Of a DNA stretch of 64,000 nucleotides, positions 1 through 13,143 are shown one piece after another. The notes beneath the pieces are model-generated. The model was given only the letters and a program-made list of their open reading frames with translations, ran no database searches and was not told the DNA's origin. Position 1 is the first letter of the stretch. Each line of letters opens with the position of its first letter. Source of the DNA: Himantopus leucocephalus (lineage: Eukaryota > Chordata > Aves > Charadriiformes > Recurvirostridae); assembly GCA_003993805.1 (NCBI GenBank), contig RSEF01000003.1, positions 64,773,793-64,837,792 on the forward strand. The letters run 5' to 3'. The position numbers and the translations under genes were made by a program.

Positions 1-2008
1 CTTTCGTGGACACAAAATGTAGTCCTTAGTTCTTTGCCTCTGTCTGTCTCTCATACACACAAGTTCACAGTATGTAAAGTAATACAGCACTTTCTTTTAT
101 GGTCAAGGAAGGATAGAAGAGAGAAGCTGATGATTCCTTCGTATTTTAGATAATTTGTCCCATGATAAGACACGGACTCACATAAATTCTGAGATAGAAA
201 TATTAGTGACCAGATTATAGTGCCTTTGGCAATTTGACTTTTTATTTAGTAAAAATACAGGAAAATGCATAAGGCGTGGTGTTCCCTGATCCTGGGCACT
301 GCTTTCTGTCCCTAAGGAAAATGCATGCCTCCACAGATGTAAGGTAGTAGCACCATTTCCACTGATTTTCAAGTGCCGAGATATAACCTTCCTTCCCTGA
401 CCTGAGAGCGCCGTAGCCAAGGGCCGCAGACGGCTCCTCGTCAAAGATCAAACCCCAACGCAGCCGCACATCGTGACTGCTCACTCAGAGCCCCACTTCC
501 CTGTGGCAGCCATATGGCTCGGAGCCATTCCCTGGGTGCTCTTCCCTCATGCTGGGTACGCGTGTGTGTCCTTCTCCGCAAACCACCCCACTTCCCCGAC
601 CTGTTTTGTGCCATGCACTCTCGTTCTGATTTTGTTTGTGACCATATTAGTTCCTCCCAGTGAAGCTACGATTGCATTTCACAGGCTGAAATTTCAGAAG
701 ACTTGATCATAGATGCCCTCATAATATTTATATGCTATGCGTATGTACACATTTATATACATTTACATTGCTTTTCCCCATATGCAAGGTTATTTAAAAG
801 ATACTTCAGCTTCTCTTTTTTCTTTTTTTTTTCTGGACATATGGTGAACAGTATTGTACATAGCGTGAGTTATTAAATAGTAAGATACTATATTAAATCA
901 AAGACAATCTGACTGCTATAATATAAATACCATTTTTTGTGAATATTCTCCAAATGAACTGCAAACGTTATGTTTTTCCTGCAGAAACTACACAGATGAT
1001 ATCCTGATGTAGGCAAACTTTCAAGTTTAGCCTTCTGTAACACCAGTGATTGCTTCCAAAATGCACAGGACTTGGTAGTATATTCTTGCTTTGTATTTCT
1101 GCAGCTCTTGCTGAACTTTGCTTTTCAAACCTGTCTCAAAATTTCTCTGCAGACAAAGATGAGCAAATTAGCCGCAATGAGTGATTTATTAAATTTAGTC
1201 ATTTGTGACTGTCACAAATGTACCCTTAGAGGACTGAGGCCTCAGAGGCTACAAATTTGATGCTTTCTGTAAAATTATTTGTGACTAGTGCGTGTGGCTA
1301 TGCATCAGTCAAGAAATACTTGTGAATTTTATAGTTATTGCTCGGTACATGGTACTATAGTACAGTTACAATAGTGCTTTGAGTTTTTATTATTCTTGCT
1401 GTATGACTGGTGTTTTTTCAGCTTTCTCTCTGGCTGCTTTCAATCACAACCAAATAAACACACAAATATTTATTTCTTGTACAATTTTTTGCACAAGTAT
1501 TCACATTAATTTTCCTTGTAGTTGTTATTCAGGAGACTTACATGAGTTACTTTTTAATAGTTACAAAGAGCAAATACTGTGAGAAATCAGAAACAGAAAA
1601 ACGTTTTTTTCCTACAGTTTATGTTTGTGAACTTCTTTGTTCAAAATTTGGCCAATCCTTGTTACAATAATGCTGTTGGAAAATAGCTTCCAATCCCAAA
1701 TATCATACACTTACATTAAAATGTAATTAAAAATTACAAGTGCTAAGTGTTGCTGACAAGGCAAATTTATGCAAAAAGATGTAGAAAAAATTTTGGTTGT
1801 GTTAATTGATATTTTTTTACAGACTACAAGTGTAACAGAAACAAGCCTGCTAAGCTAATGAAAAAGTCAAGACAAACAAGAATGTGAGGACTTCTGTTTC
1901 TCCTTTCTGATTTGTCTCTGATACTTACAGACATGGTTTTAAGAGATGTTGTCCCAATAATATGATATTTCTGAAACTGTAGTCAGGATTTGAAATGTGG
2001 TTAAAATA
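1..2008. other. AT-rich non-coding DNA (ARHGAP18 intron 1 or 5' flank)
   Basis: I see no supported exon on either strand. Short open frames are present but show no recognisable protein, codon bias or splice borders. A slightly GC- and CpG-richer patch lies at about 405-560. Whether this stretch is intron or upstream flank depends on where ARHGAP18 exon 1 lies. Confidence 0.6.
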
Positions 2009-2045
2009 TCATAGAATGGTTTGGGTTGGAAGGGACCTTAAAGAT
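2009..2045 (-). mobile_element. CR1 LINE 3' end, truncated by assembly gap
   Basis: The sequence atcatagaatggtttgggtt and the following ggaagggaccttaaagat are the reverse complement of the conserved 3' tail of chicken-repeat-1 (CR1) LINEs, close to consensus. The element points leftward and its remainder runs into the N run. This near-consensus tail is the clearest single sign that the genome is avian. Confidence 0.9.
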
Positions 2046-2145
2046 NNNNNNNNNNNNNNNNNNNNNNNNNNNNNNNNNNNNNNNNNNNNNNNNNNNNNNN
2101 NNNNNNNNNNNNNNNNNNNNNNNNNNNNNNNNNNNNNNNNNNNNN
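2046..2145. other. Assembly gap of exactly 100 N
   Basis: A run of exactly 100 N, the conventional size for a gap of unknown length. It lies between a CR1 fragment and a GC-dense island, a combination that often defeats assembly. Any apparent reading frame across it is not evidence of coding. Confidence 0.99.
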
Positions 2146-2171
2146 TTTAATTTCCCCCTTTCTGTAATAAC

Positions 2172-2475
2172 CTGCGCCCGCCGTGCAAACCCCAGGCATT
2201 TTGCTGGGCCGCTGAGAGTCGAGCGGGAAGAGCGGACGCCGGCCGTTGCCACGGCGTTTGTAGCTGGGAAGGCGGAGGAGTCCCGCGGGGCCCCGCGGCC
2301 GCCCGGGGGCGCGGTCGGTGCCGATCCCCCATCGGCGGGTGGTCGGGGCGGGAGCGGGCTTGGAGCGGGGAGGGCTGTGTCGGGGGCGGTGGTGGGCGCT
2401 GCCCCGTGGCTGCGGGGGGAGCTGGACCCCAGAGCCTTTGGGATCAGGGCGCTGTTTGTGGGATGCAAGGTGTAG
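2172..2475. promoter_or_regulatory. CpG island, candidate promoter
   Basis: By eye there are about 34 CpG dinucleotides between 2172 and 2432, whereas the surrounding tens of kilobases are AT-rich and CpG-poor. The island holds GC-box-like strings such as ggggcgggagcggg and several G runs. It lies about 28 kb upstream of the first recognised ARHGAP18 exon, a plausible distance for exon 1 of this gene. I could not find the expected first coding exon (human MSWLSSSQG) in it, so that exon may be in the gap, in an unrecognised form, or to the left of the window. Direction is unknown. It could instead serve another transcript. Confidence 0.6.
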
Positions 2476-4053
2476 ATTGTCATTATTTTGTTTTTTAATG
2501 AGGTAAACAGAAGGAAGGTGCAGGCCAGGACAAGATAAACTTGTTAAAGCATTCGTCGTTTTGCTTAAAAGGTGGAACTGATAATGGGCGAAGAAGCCAG
2601 CCTTCCTTTTATGAAGCCTGAGGACCTGCTGGTGCCTCGCAGCATGTGTCTGGTACAGGCAGAAGCGCTGCCGGCTTTTGGGCGGCAGTGAGCAGAGAGG
2701 CTGCTGTGGGGAAAGGAGAGTTTTGTCTTTATGGCCCATTCAGTCTTGCCTCTTCCTTGCTGAAACTGTCAACAAAGGTCCCGTTGATAAAGATGGGACT
2801 TTTATTAGTGCTGAGAAGCCAGCTGAAACTGGGAAGGTATTGAAACTGGCACACTGTTTCCGTGCATCCATAGGAAGAGCGTGCCTGATCAAAGAGATTA
2901 TAGTCTGATTAAACGAAGATAAAAGGAAGTACAGTGAGTCACCCTGGACAAGAGATAACTGATGCACCATGATATGTCACACCAAGAGTCCACGGCAAAT
3001 GCAAGAACTGAATTGAGAAGTACAGCCTACCCCGTGTCTGAACCACAAAGCCATGCCTCTCTTTTTATTGAGGTACTTCCTTCTCCATAACTAATGTTAT
3101 TTATAACCCTGCTTTCAGTCCTGCTGTCATCTTAGCTATATATGTAAGGGCACTGCAGATCTAGTTGTTCACTATTGAATGCAAAATATGTACATTTTTG
3201 CAAGAAATCAGAAAATCCGCCATCCTTCTGTATTATTGTTTTTGATATTTTTACCTCTCATACCTCTCCTCAAACTTCCCATGGAGGAGGGACAAGATAA
3301 AACAACTTTCCCTGCTTCTTGGGATAACTTCTGAATAAGGATCTGTGTATCTGGAGACTGTTAAGATCGGTTCTCCCTTTTAACGCAGGGCTTCCTGGAT
3401 ACATGGCTCTAAGCTGCAGTTACTCTTAGCCCCCAGAGGCCCCAGATGCGTGAGCACAGTCCTGGGGGCCCCTCCGTGTCCTAGAAACTTGCCTCCTGCG
3501 CTAAGGCCAGCACCATTAGGAGCAGAGATCTCATCAGGTTCTCTGCAGCTGCCTCTGGGGAGAGCCTCCTGGGTAAACTGAGGCATTGCCATGCAAGTGA
3601 CAGTGATCCTTCACACATTGTTCTGATGTGGGATTAAGGGAGTGCGGGAGGATATAAATGTGAAAAGCAGTCTCATTTCCTTAATTACAGCATACAAATG
3701 TGTACATTAAAGTTCTGCAGAACAGGGGATTCCCACAGTTAGTTTGCCTGAGTTCCACTGCTGGCAGAGTTACAGCTTTCCAAGCCATGCATGTTTGCCA
3801 TTTAGCTCGTTAAACTAAGATTCTAAAGGACACCTCTCTACCTTTCTGCTGTGCCACTCTAAGTTTGGACCACAGTCCCCTCTCTCCCATTTTCATTAAC
3901 CAGGACGTCAACTCCATGGTTCTGATTCATCTGCTCCCTCCTGCCCTGCATCCCCAGTGTCGTCCCACTTCTGAAGTGAGAGAGGTTGGGAATGTTATTT
4001 TCATGATGCATGGGGGGAGGCAAATGACCGCTTGTTATCTTTTTGGTCTTTTT

Positions 4054-4083
4054 AAAACAAACAAACAAAGAAACAAACAAAAC
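4054..4083. repeat. (AAAC)n simple repeat
   Basis: A short imperfect run of AAAC units with one AAAG interruption. Likely replication slippage or the relic of a poly-A tail; no flanking element was recognised. Confidence 0.85.
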
Positions 4084-5624
4084 TTTTCTGAAACATTGTA
4101 ACATTTTTGTGGGATTTTTTTTTTCCTTTTTTCTAACTACTTTCGTTCTTCATCAACATTCCCAAGATGTGCAGAGCTGTGTGATAATAATAGAGTTAAT
4201 GCCCAGACCTGTATAATTCTGAAATATTTTGTGGAAATACGTTCTTCCATTATGCTCTGCACAGTGTGTAAGTGTAGCAGTTCTGCCATCCAGATTCTGC
4301 ATTTTATTACTGGTATGAAATTGGAATTTATTTTGCCTTTTTTAAAAATAACAAAATAAGAACAACTTTCAGTATCTAGGTTAGCATCTCTCTGCTAATT
4401 TGAAAATTCTGTAATTTTTAACAAGGATCAGAATATTAGGAAGCCAGTGTAATACAGTGCCAGCCGTAATGAAGCAGCCCTTTTGGAAAGGTTAATAGAG
4501 AAACTATGTTGAATTATTTTTTTCAGAGGCATTCTAAATCATGCATGTTAGAGATTGCATTGTCTTTGGAGGGTTGGGGAAGCATGGCACTTACATTCTG
4601 GAAAAAGCAATATGTTGGCTGTGCTCCAAACAAAGTGGCATCCTAGGAAAGGGCTATACTTCCTAACCAGCTATTTTTTCCTTCAGGCATTTGAGAAGTC
4701 TTACTTCGTAAGACTAAAGAATTTTACTGATCTAATAGATTGTCAAGCTACTTTCCCATTCTTTTTTGGCCCTTTAAAGGCACAATGAGCCTGTGAAATA
4801 CTTGCTTTAGGAAAGGCTTACCTTACTATTGGTTCCTTAGGCTAAAATCTAGAACAGCCTCAGTATGATTACTTCCAAATCTGACAATTTAACAATATTG
4901 CCTTGACGGTGATGATGCACAAAATCCATCAGAGCTGTCTTCTTTGCCATAGGGAAGTTTATTTTACATTTTACTTTAAAGTAATGGTTAAAGGAATATT
5001 TTCTGATAGTGTAGATGCTGATTATGGGTGACTTCTGTGGTATACCTAAGAACTTCTTAGAGAAATCACGAAGGCAGATTGCCTATTATCAAATTCAGTT
5101 TTAATAGCTCTTTTTTGCATATTGCTTCAGTTTTCTCACTTGCCAGTTTTAACCCATTAGATCCACTAATGCTTTATTGGCTGTCTTGCTACGTGCATTT
5201 TGGTGTCATCTCCTTTTCTTTATGATCATGCACAAGGTTTTAAATCATTTCTTCTTGGTTTTTTTTTTTTTTTCCATGGAACCATTTCTTGTTACATGGA
5301 CTGTGGAAAGTAAGAGTGAATCAGAGGGCTTTCAGACCCTGTTTCAGTGGCTGTTTTTAGGCACGTCAGCCTCATGCATGTGAAATGTGAAATCCACACC
5401 CTTAAGCATAGACTTCCAGTGCCGCTTAGGTTCCTTGCTGGGGAATTTTACCACATCTACTGTGGCAGAAAGGACTGCAGGTCCTGTGTCATATTTGCCA
5501 GCCACATGTAGGCGTTTCAGATAACAGCAGTCTTCTCATATGGCTGCGTGGGCTTACCCTCAGGCAATCAAATGCCATCCAGAGAGTCCCCTACAGGACT
5601 ATTTCTGTCCTGTGGAGTAAGCGA

Positions 5625-5674
5625 ATGTGTGTGTGTATATGTGTATGCATATATGTATATGTATATATATGTGT
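5625..5674. repeat. (GT)n/(AT)n compound microsatellite
   Basis: About 50 bp of alternating purine-pyrimidine sequence: GT repeats passing into mixed ATGT and AT repeats. Probably length-variable between individuals. Confidence 0.9.
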
Positions 5675-8600
5675 CTAAAAATATTTTTAAAGTGTCATTA
5701 TAAGGCTAAAGCCAAGTCTGGAGTATCCAATGGGCGGGGATTAGGATATAGCAAAACTGCAAGTAAGTGAATGCATGCAGAGTGCATGCAGAACTAACGG
5801 CATGCCTACCAGCGTGTGAGGCAAATAAACTTCTTCTACAGAGCGTTTTCAAGAGCCAAGCCTGAAATGCAAATTCATTAATAGATAAATGATTTTAAAT
5901 GTGGTGGCCACTGGACACTGACTTTGCTTTTCTGTCCATACCTTTGTCCTGTCTGGGAGGCTGCTGTTCTGTATTGTCTCCTGTGCTGCACCAGGTTGTG
6001 GTGTGAGTCACAGCCTCCCTGTGTCTGTTTCCAGCGAGTCACTGTGCCTGCTCACCAGCAGCCAGCACGTGCGCTTTTGCTGCAGCTTCATCTGCACTTC
6101 TCTAACTTACCTCAGAAGACCAGTTTTAGTTTTGAAGCTTTGCAAGCCAGCGCCTGTTTAACAACATATGCTCCCGAAGGGCCTGCCAATATTTGTATTG
6201 CTAATGACTTTTTAAGAAGGACTGCAACAATTTGTAGAGATTAGGACATGGCATTTGCCATATTTAAATCTTGCGTTTGGTGTGCTGGTAGTCACTTGCA
6301 AAATGAGAACGATCAGTTGAATTTCCCTGAGATGGAACTGAACCCCAGACCAGTTCTGGACAGAGTGCTGTAACCCTTAGCTACTGTAAGAGAGAAGATT
6401 GCTGCCACCTCAGGTCTCTTTCGAGTGACACCTGCTAGCCAGGGCCTGCGGTCCCCGAGGCACACCGTCCCACTTCATTACTGGATCCACATGATTTTGG
6501 GACACGCCAGCTGAAGCTTGGGTCTGTGTGGTGGTGAAACCGGGGTGTCTCAGTTGGGTTCTGTTGTAGAGAAGTGCCCGTTTTTGTGTTACTGTGTAAG
6601 TCTGCATAAAATAAAATATTTATTTTTATACGTCTTTGTAAATATGGGCTTTACTCAGTAGTGATAGCATCTGTGTTCACTGTGGGGATGGGTGACAAGT
6701 GAGGGGCATAAAGTGCTTGGTGTTTTCTACAGACTGCTGTGGTCTAAATCACTCACTCACCGTTTGATCTCCCTGAGAAAGAAACCAGATGATATATGTC
6801 CTTTGAGCTTGGAAAAATGACAAAGTCTTCGTCTATGAATTGCCCACAACATATGATTTTTTTCAAACATTGACCATAATAGATATTACAAATCACACAT
6901 AAAAGAGGAGTTTATTCTTTCCTTACCAGAATAACCTGCCTCATTTGTTGTTCGAATATTTGCTCAGTTTAATCTGAAGATTTAATAGTTTGCATCTTAA
7001 GCCAAGAAGAAATCTGGTAGTAAGCATGAATTCATGCCTTTTTTCAAGGGCAGTTTCCATCTCCATTCTTTCAGAGAGAAAAGCTCTCATTCCTTTCCCC
7101 CTCTTTTCCCAGCAGTGACTCACTCTTGGAATTGAAATCCAGTGAAATCCAGTACGAAGGACTAAAGTGCTGTTAGGGGTATGTGTACAAGCAGCAAACT
7201 CACAAGCTCATTACTCACAGCTGACTTAAGTTGGTGGAGCCTTTTGCAATTTCATTTGCAATCTGCTAGTATGGCACAGATTGCAGGTTCTCCATATCAT
7301 CACAGCATTTGTTGTTCCTGACCCCTGTAACCTGTCTTTCGTGATGCCAGTATGGATGGCTCAGCACGTACCTTCCATATGTCGCTTCGCAAAGCAAAGA
7401 CCTATCACCCCGTGACTGACTTTACAAAATCACAGCGATCTTTTTATCTGCTAAGTTTACCGGCTCTACATGAGCACGCTCGTTATCTAAATGCATTAGA
7501 AAAATCCTTCCTGCCTTGGATTTGCCTGCTAATTTGAACAGTGTTTATTGTCCGATGCCTACCAACATCTTCAGATAGAGCTGACAGGCAACAATTCATT
7601 AAGTTGCTTTATCTAGCATTGCTTTTGTGTCTTTTGTACTTCATGCATGTATAAATATGTAGTATACTGAAGACCCTTAATGTGTAATTTAGTTATGCAT
7701 GTATTAATCCCAGTAACTTGATCTACTGACAGCAAGTTCTGGCATCCCGACATTTCCTGCTTCCTCGATTCTGGATTCTTGCTTCATGGGGTTGCCCCTC
7801 CCCCGAGTTTGCACCTTATTTCTTCTTTGAATTTATCTTGCTTGTGCCTTTGGTTCTTGCTATGTCTTTCCAATCAATTAAAAAGCCCTCCTAGTGCCTG
7901 TTACCTATTGTCAAGTCGCTGCTCAATTTTATCTTGATAGATGGAGCAAATAATTCTCTTCGAGTCTCTTTGTTTCTTCAGTCTGAACATCCTTTTTGTG
8001 GCATTCTTCAGCATTTTCAGCATCCTTCTTTACCCTTGCCCTGTTACTTTGCCTCTCCACCCCCCAGCCTGAATTACACGCAGTACTTCAGTGTCAGTCT
8101 CGTGAGTGTTACCTACATAGGTAAAACCAATTCCTTGCTGCTAATTACCACCTCAGCCAATTGTATATTCTGCAGTCACGCTGTCTTGTTTTTCTAAGCA
8201 TCCTGGTGGAACTCACTTTGAGTTGCATGTCCATTCTGAGCCCTAGATCGGCTCAAGCTCTTCTTTTTCAGTGCGGTCCTCATTGCGTAGACATAGTCAG
8301 TTTCTCGCACTTAGACATCCGTTTAGCATCTGTCAGTATGATAAAACAACATTATTTCAGCAAGTCCAGTTCAGTAGGTGACCTAGATTATTCTACGTCG
8401 TGGATGTAGATTTGATTTAACGCCCTTCGCTATCAGTGAAATTAGTCTATTCAGTTCTACTCTGGGTCAGGCCCTTAAGTAGCTATAAAATGAGAATAAC
8501 TGTGCTGAATCAGTGGAGCTACATAGCAGAAATGAGGAAGATCAGGGCTCTCTGTATAGAGGCTTTCTTTTTTATTTGAATGACATACAGAGAATGAGAT

Positions 8601-11600
8601 GTCATGCTTGTCTAGCTATAAGGAATGTGAAGCATAAAGGCCTTTTAAACATTTTAATTAAGGGCTTTCCCTTTTTTGCTCAAGTGTGTACAAATCTATA
8701 GGATACAGAGCATAACACAATGTATTACTCGATGTGCTGTTATAAGCATGTAGAGTTTATGCAAAACTAGAATGTAACTGAACTTCCCATGAGCAAAGTG
8801 CCAGAGAAGCCGTGTAAATGTGAACTCCAACATTCGCTCTAAGTGTGGTATCAAAGGAATGTTTTTTGTTGTTTCACTAGGTTCTTTTTCTTTGAAGAGC
8901 AGAATTGTTGAACTTGTTTTCGAATAAGACTAATGGCATTTTCAGCCTGCTGATACCAGCACTTGATTAAAAAATGTTATAATCTAATTATTGTTGTTGC
9001 CTATTTTACTTGTTTTGTAACTGTTACTAGAGATGCTGGAGCTGAAAGCTGTAAGGTTTTAAGTCTACTCATACGTGTTTTGGTAACATCTGCAATGCCA
9101 GCACCCTTCTCTAGAGTTAATGCTTTTTTTACTAGAGTTACTGAGTACACGCCGTCATTTTTTTCTTCTATGAATCAGAATACTACAGCTGAACAGAGGC
9201 TGTAATTACAGTAAGTGATACAGCGAGGTTCCTGCTGTGAGTGGCGTTGCAGATTCCTGTTATGCATGGGTCACTGATTGTCACTCCAGGCTCCTCGGTA
9301 AGTCAACTTGGCCAGGGAAAGAAAAACTCCACGCTCGTAAGTTTTAAGTATGACAGTGGACTGTTTTGTGAGGGCTGCTGGTTTTGCAATGAACTTGCCT
9401 CTCTGCCTTGGAGTCTTGGTCTCAAAATAATCATGTTCAGGCAGGGAATTTAAATATTTATAGCCGAATAAATAGGAAAGAAAAGTAGAGGTTTTGTTTG
9501 TTGAAGTATTTGTATGTGTACAAAATAAGTAGACTTGATTTATTTCATAAGTACAATTGTAGCCATCATTTTCTGAGGTATATTTTTGGTGGTACTCCAA
9601 GCAGCATATAGGATGAGCACCTAGGCAATTTACGCCTCTGCGTTCCCCAAGAAGCTGAAACGACGAATTTATTATTTGGTCATTGTTTTGTGCCAACTCT
9701 CTTGTATTTCAGTGGAATGAAGGGGTGCACAGAAATGGTTACTTACCTGGTCATAGCTTCCCATGAGGATAAGCTGCTCATTATTCCCCCTTGTTCTGTG
9801 ACTCTGTTCCGTGCAGTTCCTGCTACCGCATCCTGGTCCTGTTAGCCTAGAAAAGCTTTAATGAGAATTTCGGAGCTTTTATCTGTCATCTTTCTACAAC
9901 ATCCTTCTTTCCTAGAGAAGCTTCTTAGACCAAAAGGTGACAGTAAAAATGTCATGTTAGCATGTTTCCTTTGCAGTGCCCCTAGTATTGTTGGAGGACT
10001 TAAAATGGTTTGGAGTAAAGTATTTGAGGAGGAGCAAATGGGAATGGTTTTAGCATGCTTAGAAATATGGTTGAAGGTACACCACACATAAGAAAGCAAC
10101 AAGGTAAGAATAATGCTGTCTTCGGCAAATAAATTAATATCTTATCGTGTGTACTCAGTGTCAAACTGCAGCAGAACAGTTGGAATGTTTTGCGTGATTT
10201 AGCATCAGTACAAATCTTCAATTTACCACTGCTCTGACTACCTCTTCTTCCTGTCCACCAGTCCCTAAACCACCCAGACAGCTTTTACTCTGGCTTAGGG
10301 AAGTCAGATATTTTGACTTCACTGCCCTGTTTGAAAACCAGGAAAATACTTAAGAGGATGTGTGAGAGGATTGTTTGCTCAATGGTTAGTGATAACGCAC
10401 TCAGTAACGGACATTGTTTAATTTTTATTATTTGTAGTCAGTTGATTGTTTTTAGCTGATTTCTATGTCATTTTCAGAACAACAGATGGTGGGACTGAAG
10501 GCCACTGATGAAATATTCCCTCTATCAGAAATTGTCTGCCTTTAATAAAATAAAACAGCAAGGTCCAGGAGTATACTATATCAAGAGGTAACAGGGAGCT
10601 TTGACTGTGGTTTAAGAGAGTGCAAGGTTAGATTTTAACTGTACAAATAAAGCAGAAAGATCTTGTAGGCTCATAGTGGCCCAAGGAGGCATATAGTAAT
10701 TGTGGTTATAGCTGTGGTTATGAGTCCGTGATCCCAGATACAAAGCAAGAGGCTTGGAGCAGTAACCAGAAGCCTCAGCTACTGAACAGCAAGGAAGCCC
10801 TGATAAGTGCTGTCACAAACAGAGCCGTGACTCACTGGCCAGTCACAGCAGGAGACCAGAGCTGTTGTTACCATGGGCCAGTGGAAGATGCTCTCTCTCT
10901 TGGCAGTTGCTCAGAGGGTGATAGATTTAACAGCTCTGTAGTGTAGGTTCTGGAGCCTCACTGTGTGATTCTGTGTGCCACAACCAGATAAGGGAACACT
11001 GGTAATGGTGTTATCACTGTGGGAATAGTCATCGTTACAACCCATATAGAGGGTGGGCTTTTGCATCCTACTAAACGTGTTCTAATGACTTGGCTGTGTC
11101 TTCTTGTCCTGAGAAGCCTGTATTACAGGTGGACTTGAGGAATACCTTCGTGTTCTGTTGCAAGTATTATCACAGGAGAGAGATGCTACACTATTTCCTG
11201 AAACTTTCTTTTCATCTCAGAGTGCCTCCTAAGGTTTGTCCTGAACCAGCAGAAGTTTTGATGTGGGTGCAGGTCATGGCCATATTAGGCTGAGATAAGT
11301 GGAGGCTGAAAAGAGTGGGGACATCACTGAAACTGGAGTTACATTCCATCTCTCACATATACCTTGCTAATGTTTTTCTTGCCCTGGCATTAGCATTTCT
11401 GAGCTGACTGAAGTAGGTTGAGCTGAATTTAAAAAAAATTCCAACTGAAAGCAGTACTTTTTTGCAAGTGTTGTTATCAGACAGATTGGTTTCTAAACCT
11501 GGCTCAGCAGGTGACTGCATCAGTGATGGTGCTGGCACAAGGAGAGTGATGGAAACCCACAGGAAAGGGGGATTTGACAGAACCCTCTGGCAGCAGCCTA

Positions 11601-13106
11601 CACCTGTGCCAACTTAATGTGACCATTATGAGGCTGCAATTTGACAAGATAACTCAGTTTTATGAGTCCTAGTACTGGCTATGGCCACATCCAGTGAGAG
11701 GCTCATCTGATATAATTTAAGTCCATTGGTTTAGATTTGCTAAAAAGATATTTGATGGCTTAACTTTGTACTGACAGTTTTTTAGGCAGTTTGGGTACAG
11801 CTTGTCCTTTAGCAGCCGCTCTAAAGCTAGAGTAAGCTTCATCTCCGGCTCATTTGGTCCTGACTCACACCGTTCGGTGCTTCAGTCGTGTGCATGGCTT
11901 CTACCTGCAAAAGGCAGGCTGCGATCTGAGAAGAGGTCCTTGGGATCCAAGGGCACTGCATGGTGGGGAACACCTGCACTCCTCTTACGGAGCTGCAGAT
12001 AAGCTGCCTTTCCCTCATTGTCTGCACGTGGCATGGTGCGGCCAGCCTCACAAAACGAAACAAAAGCCCAGCTTGGATTCCCTCAAGCTGTAACGAGGTA
12101 AATTAAAGTGCAGCTTCTAAATTATGGTTGGTCGTCAGTTGATAAGCTCTTGAAAGGTTGCTGATTTGTGCCTTGTTTAAACACACCTTTCTTTGCTTTG
12201 AACTTTGCACCAGAAAGATCGCTTTGGTTTCATAGTGCCCAAGGTAGTACATCAAAACAGTATCAGGAATGGGAAGTATAATCAGAACAGTTCTTACAAT
12301 TTCCTGTAGAAAACACAATCTAACTTTTCATCACAGTAATATTTTCTCAGGGTAAAAGAGACTGAGAAATTAAATATATAAGACATTATACAAATATGTC
12401 ATTTAAAATGTTAGGTACTAATTAAAATATCCAAGCATCCATCCAGTGATCCAAATTCTATCTGCCTTCCCCTTTGAAAGAAGGATATTTACACTGTGGT
12501 ACTTGTTCTTCTTTGAGGTGGAAGCTATGAAAAAGACTGTATTTGAACTTCTTACTGTGGATGGTGCATACAAGAACAAACTCAAACATAATCTTTTTTC
12601 TCCCAGTAAGTAGGAGCTGCTCATGAAAGTTTACAGAAAACTTTATGAGCGTCATGCTGTGAAAGCTGGTATTTGGCACTTTGTATGTCAAATCAGAAAA
12701 CAGTTTATGAAGATGTATGGTATTAAAGTCTGTGTGATGTGTCACAGTGTTTTGGTTTCTGGGTCTTGCCTGAGCTTTTGAAGTGATTGTTAAAGAAAGT
12801 TTAGTCATTCTGTCTTAGGGAGTGGAAGGGAGACATTCACTTACGTGTTTTCACTCGCTGTCCATTTGCTGAGTTATATGATAAAGATGTCACTAAACAC
12901 AGACCTCAGTACAAGTTGTTATAATTTCTCTTAAGAAGTGTCATTTTAAATACATGTGTATATTTAATCTCTGAAATACGGATTAGGCGCAAATTCAGTT
13001 TTTGTTGTATACTTTTGAGGAAGTTGCTAAGCGAGGTCCGGTTAGTTAGCAGCTAGCAGCTGGAGCCAGAGCGTTGGTCAGTACCTCTGCACGCGACCAT
13101 GCCAGT

Positions 13107-13143
13107 GGGAGGCGGGGCAGGGGACAGGATGGGGTGGGATGGG
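13107..13143 (+). repeat. G-rich tract with quadruplex potential
   Basis: Six runs of three or more G lie within 37 bp, separated by short spacers (ggga, ggcggggc, aggggacaggat, ggggtgggatggg). The GGATGGGACA-like unit recurs, so the tract looks like a small degenerate minisatellite. It meets the usual G3+N1-7 pattern on the + strand. Confidence 0.6.

Noticed and set aside
2001..2739. Long open frames on both strands around the CpG island
   Set aside because: They run through the 100-N gap, which cannot carry stops, and through GC-rich sequence where stops are rare. The product is Pro/Arg/Gly rich with no known domain.
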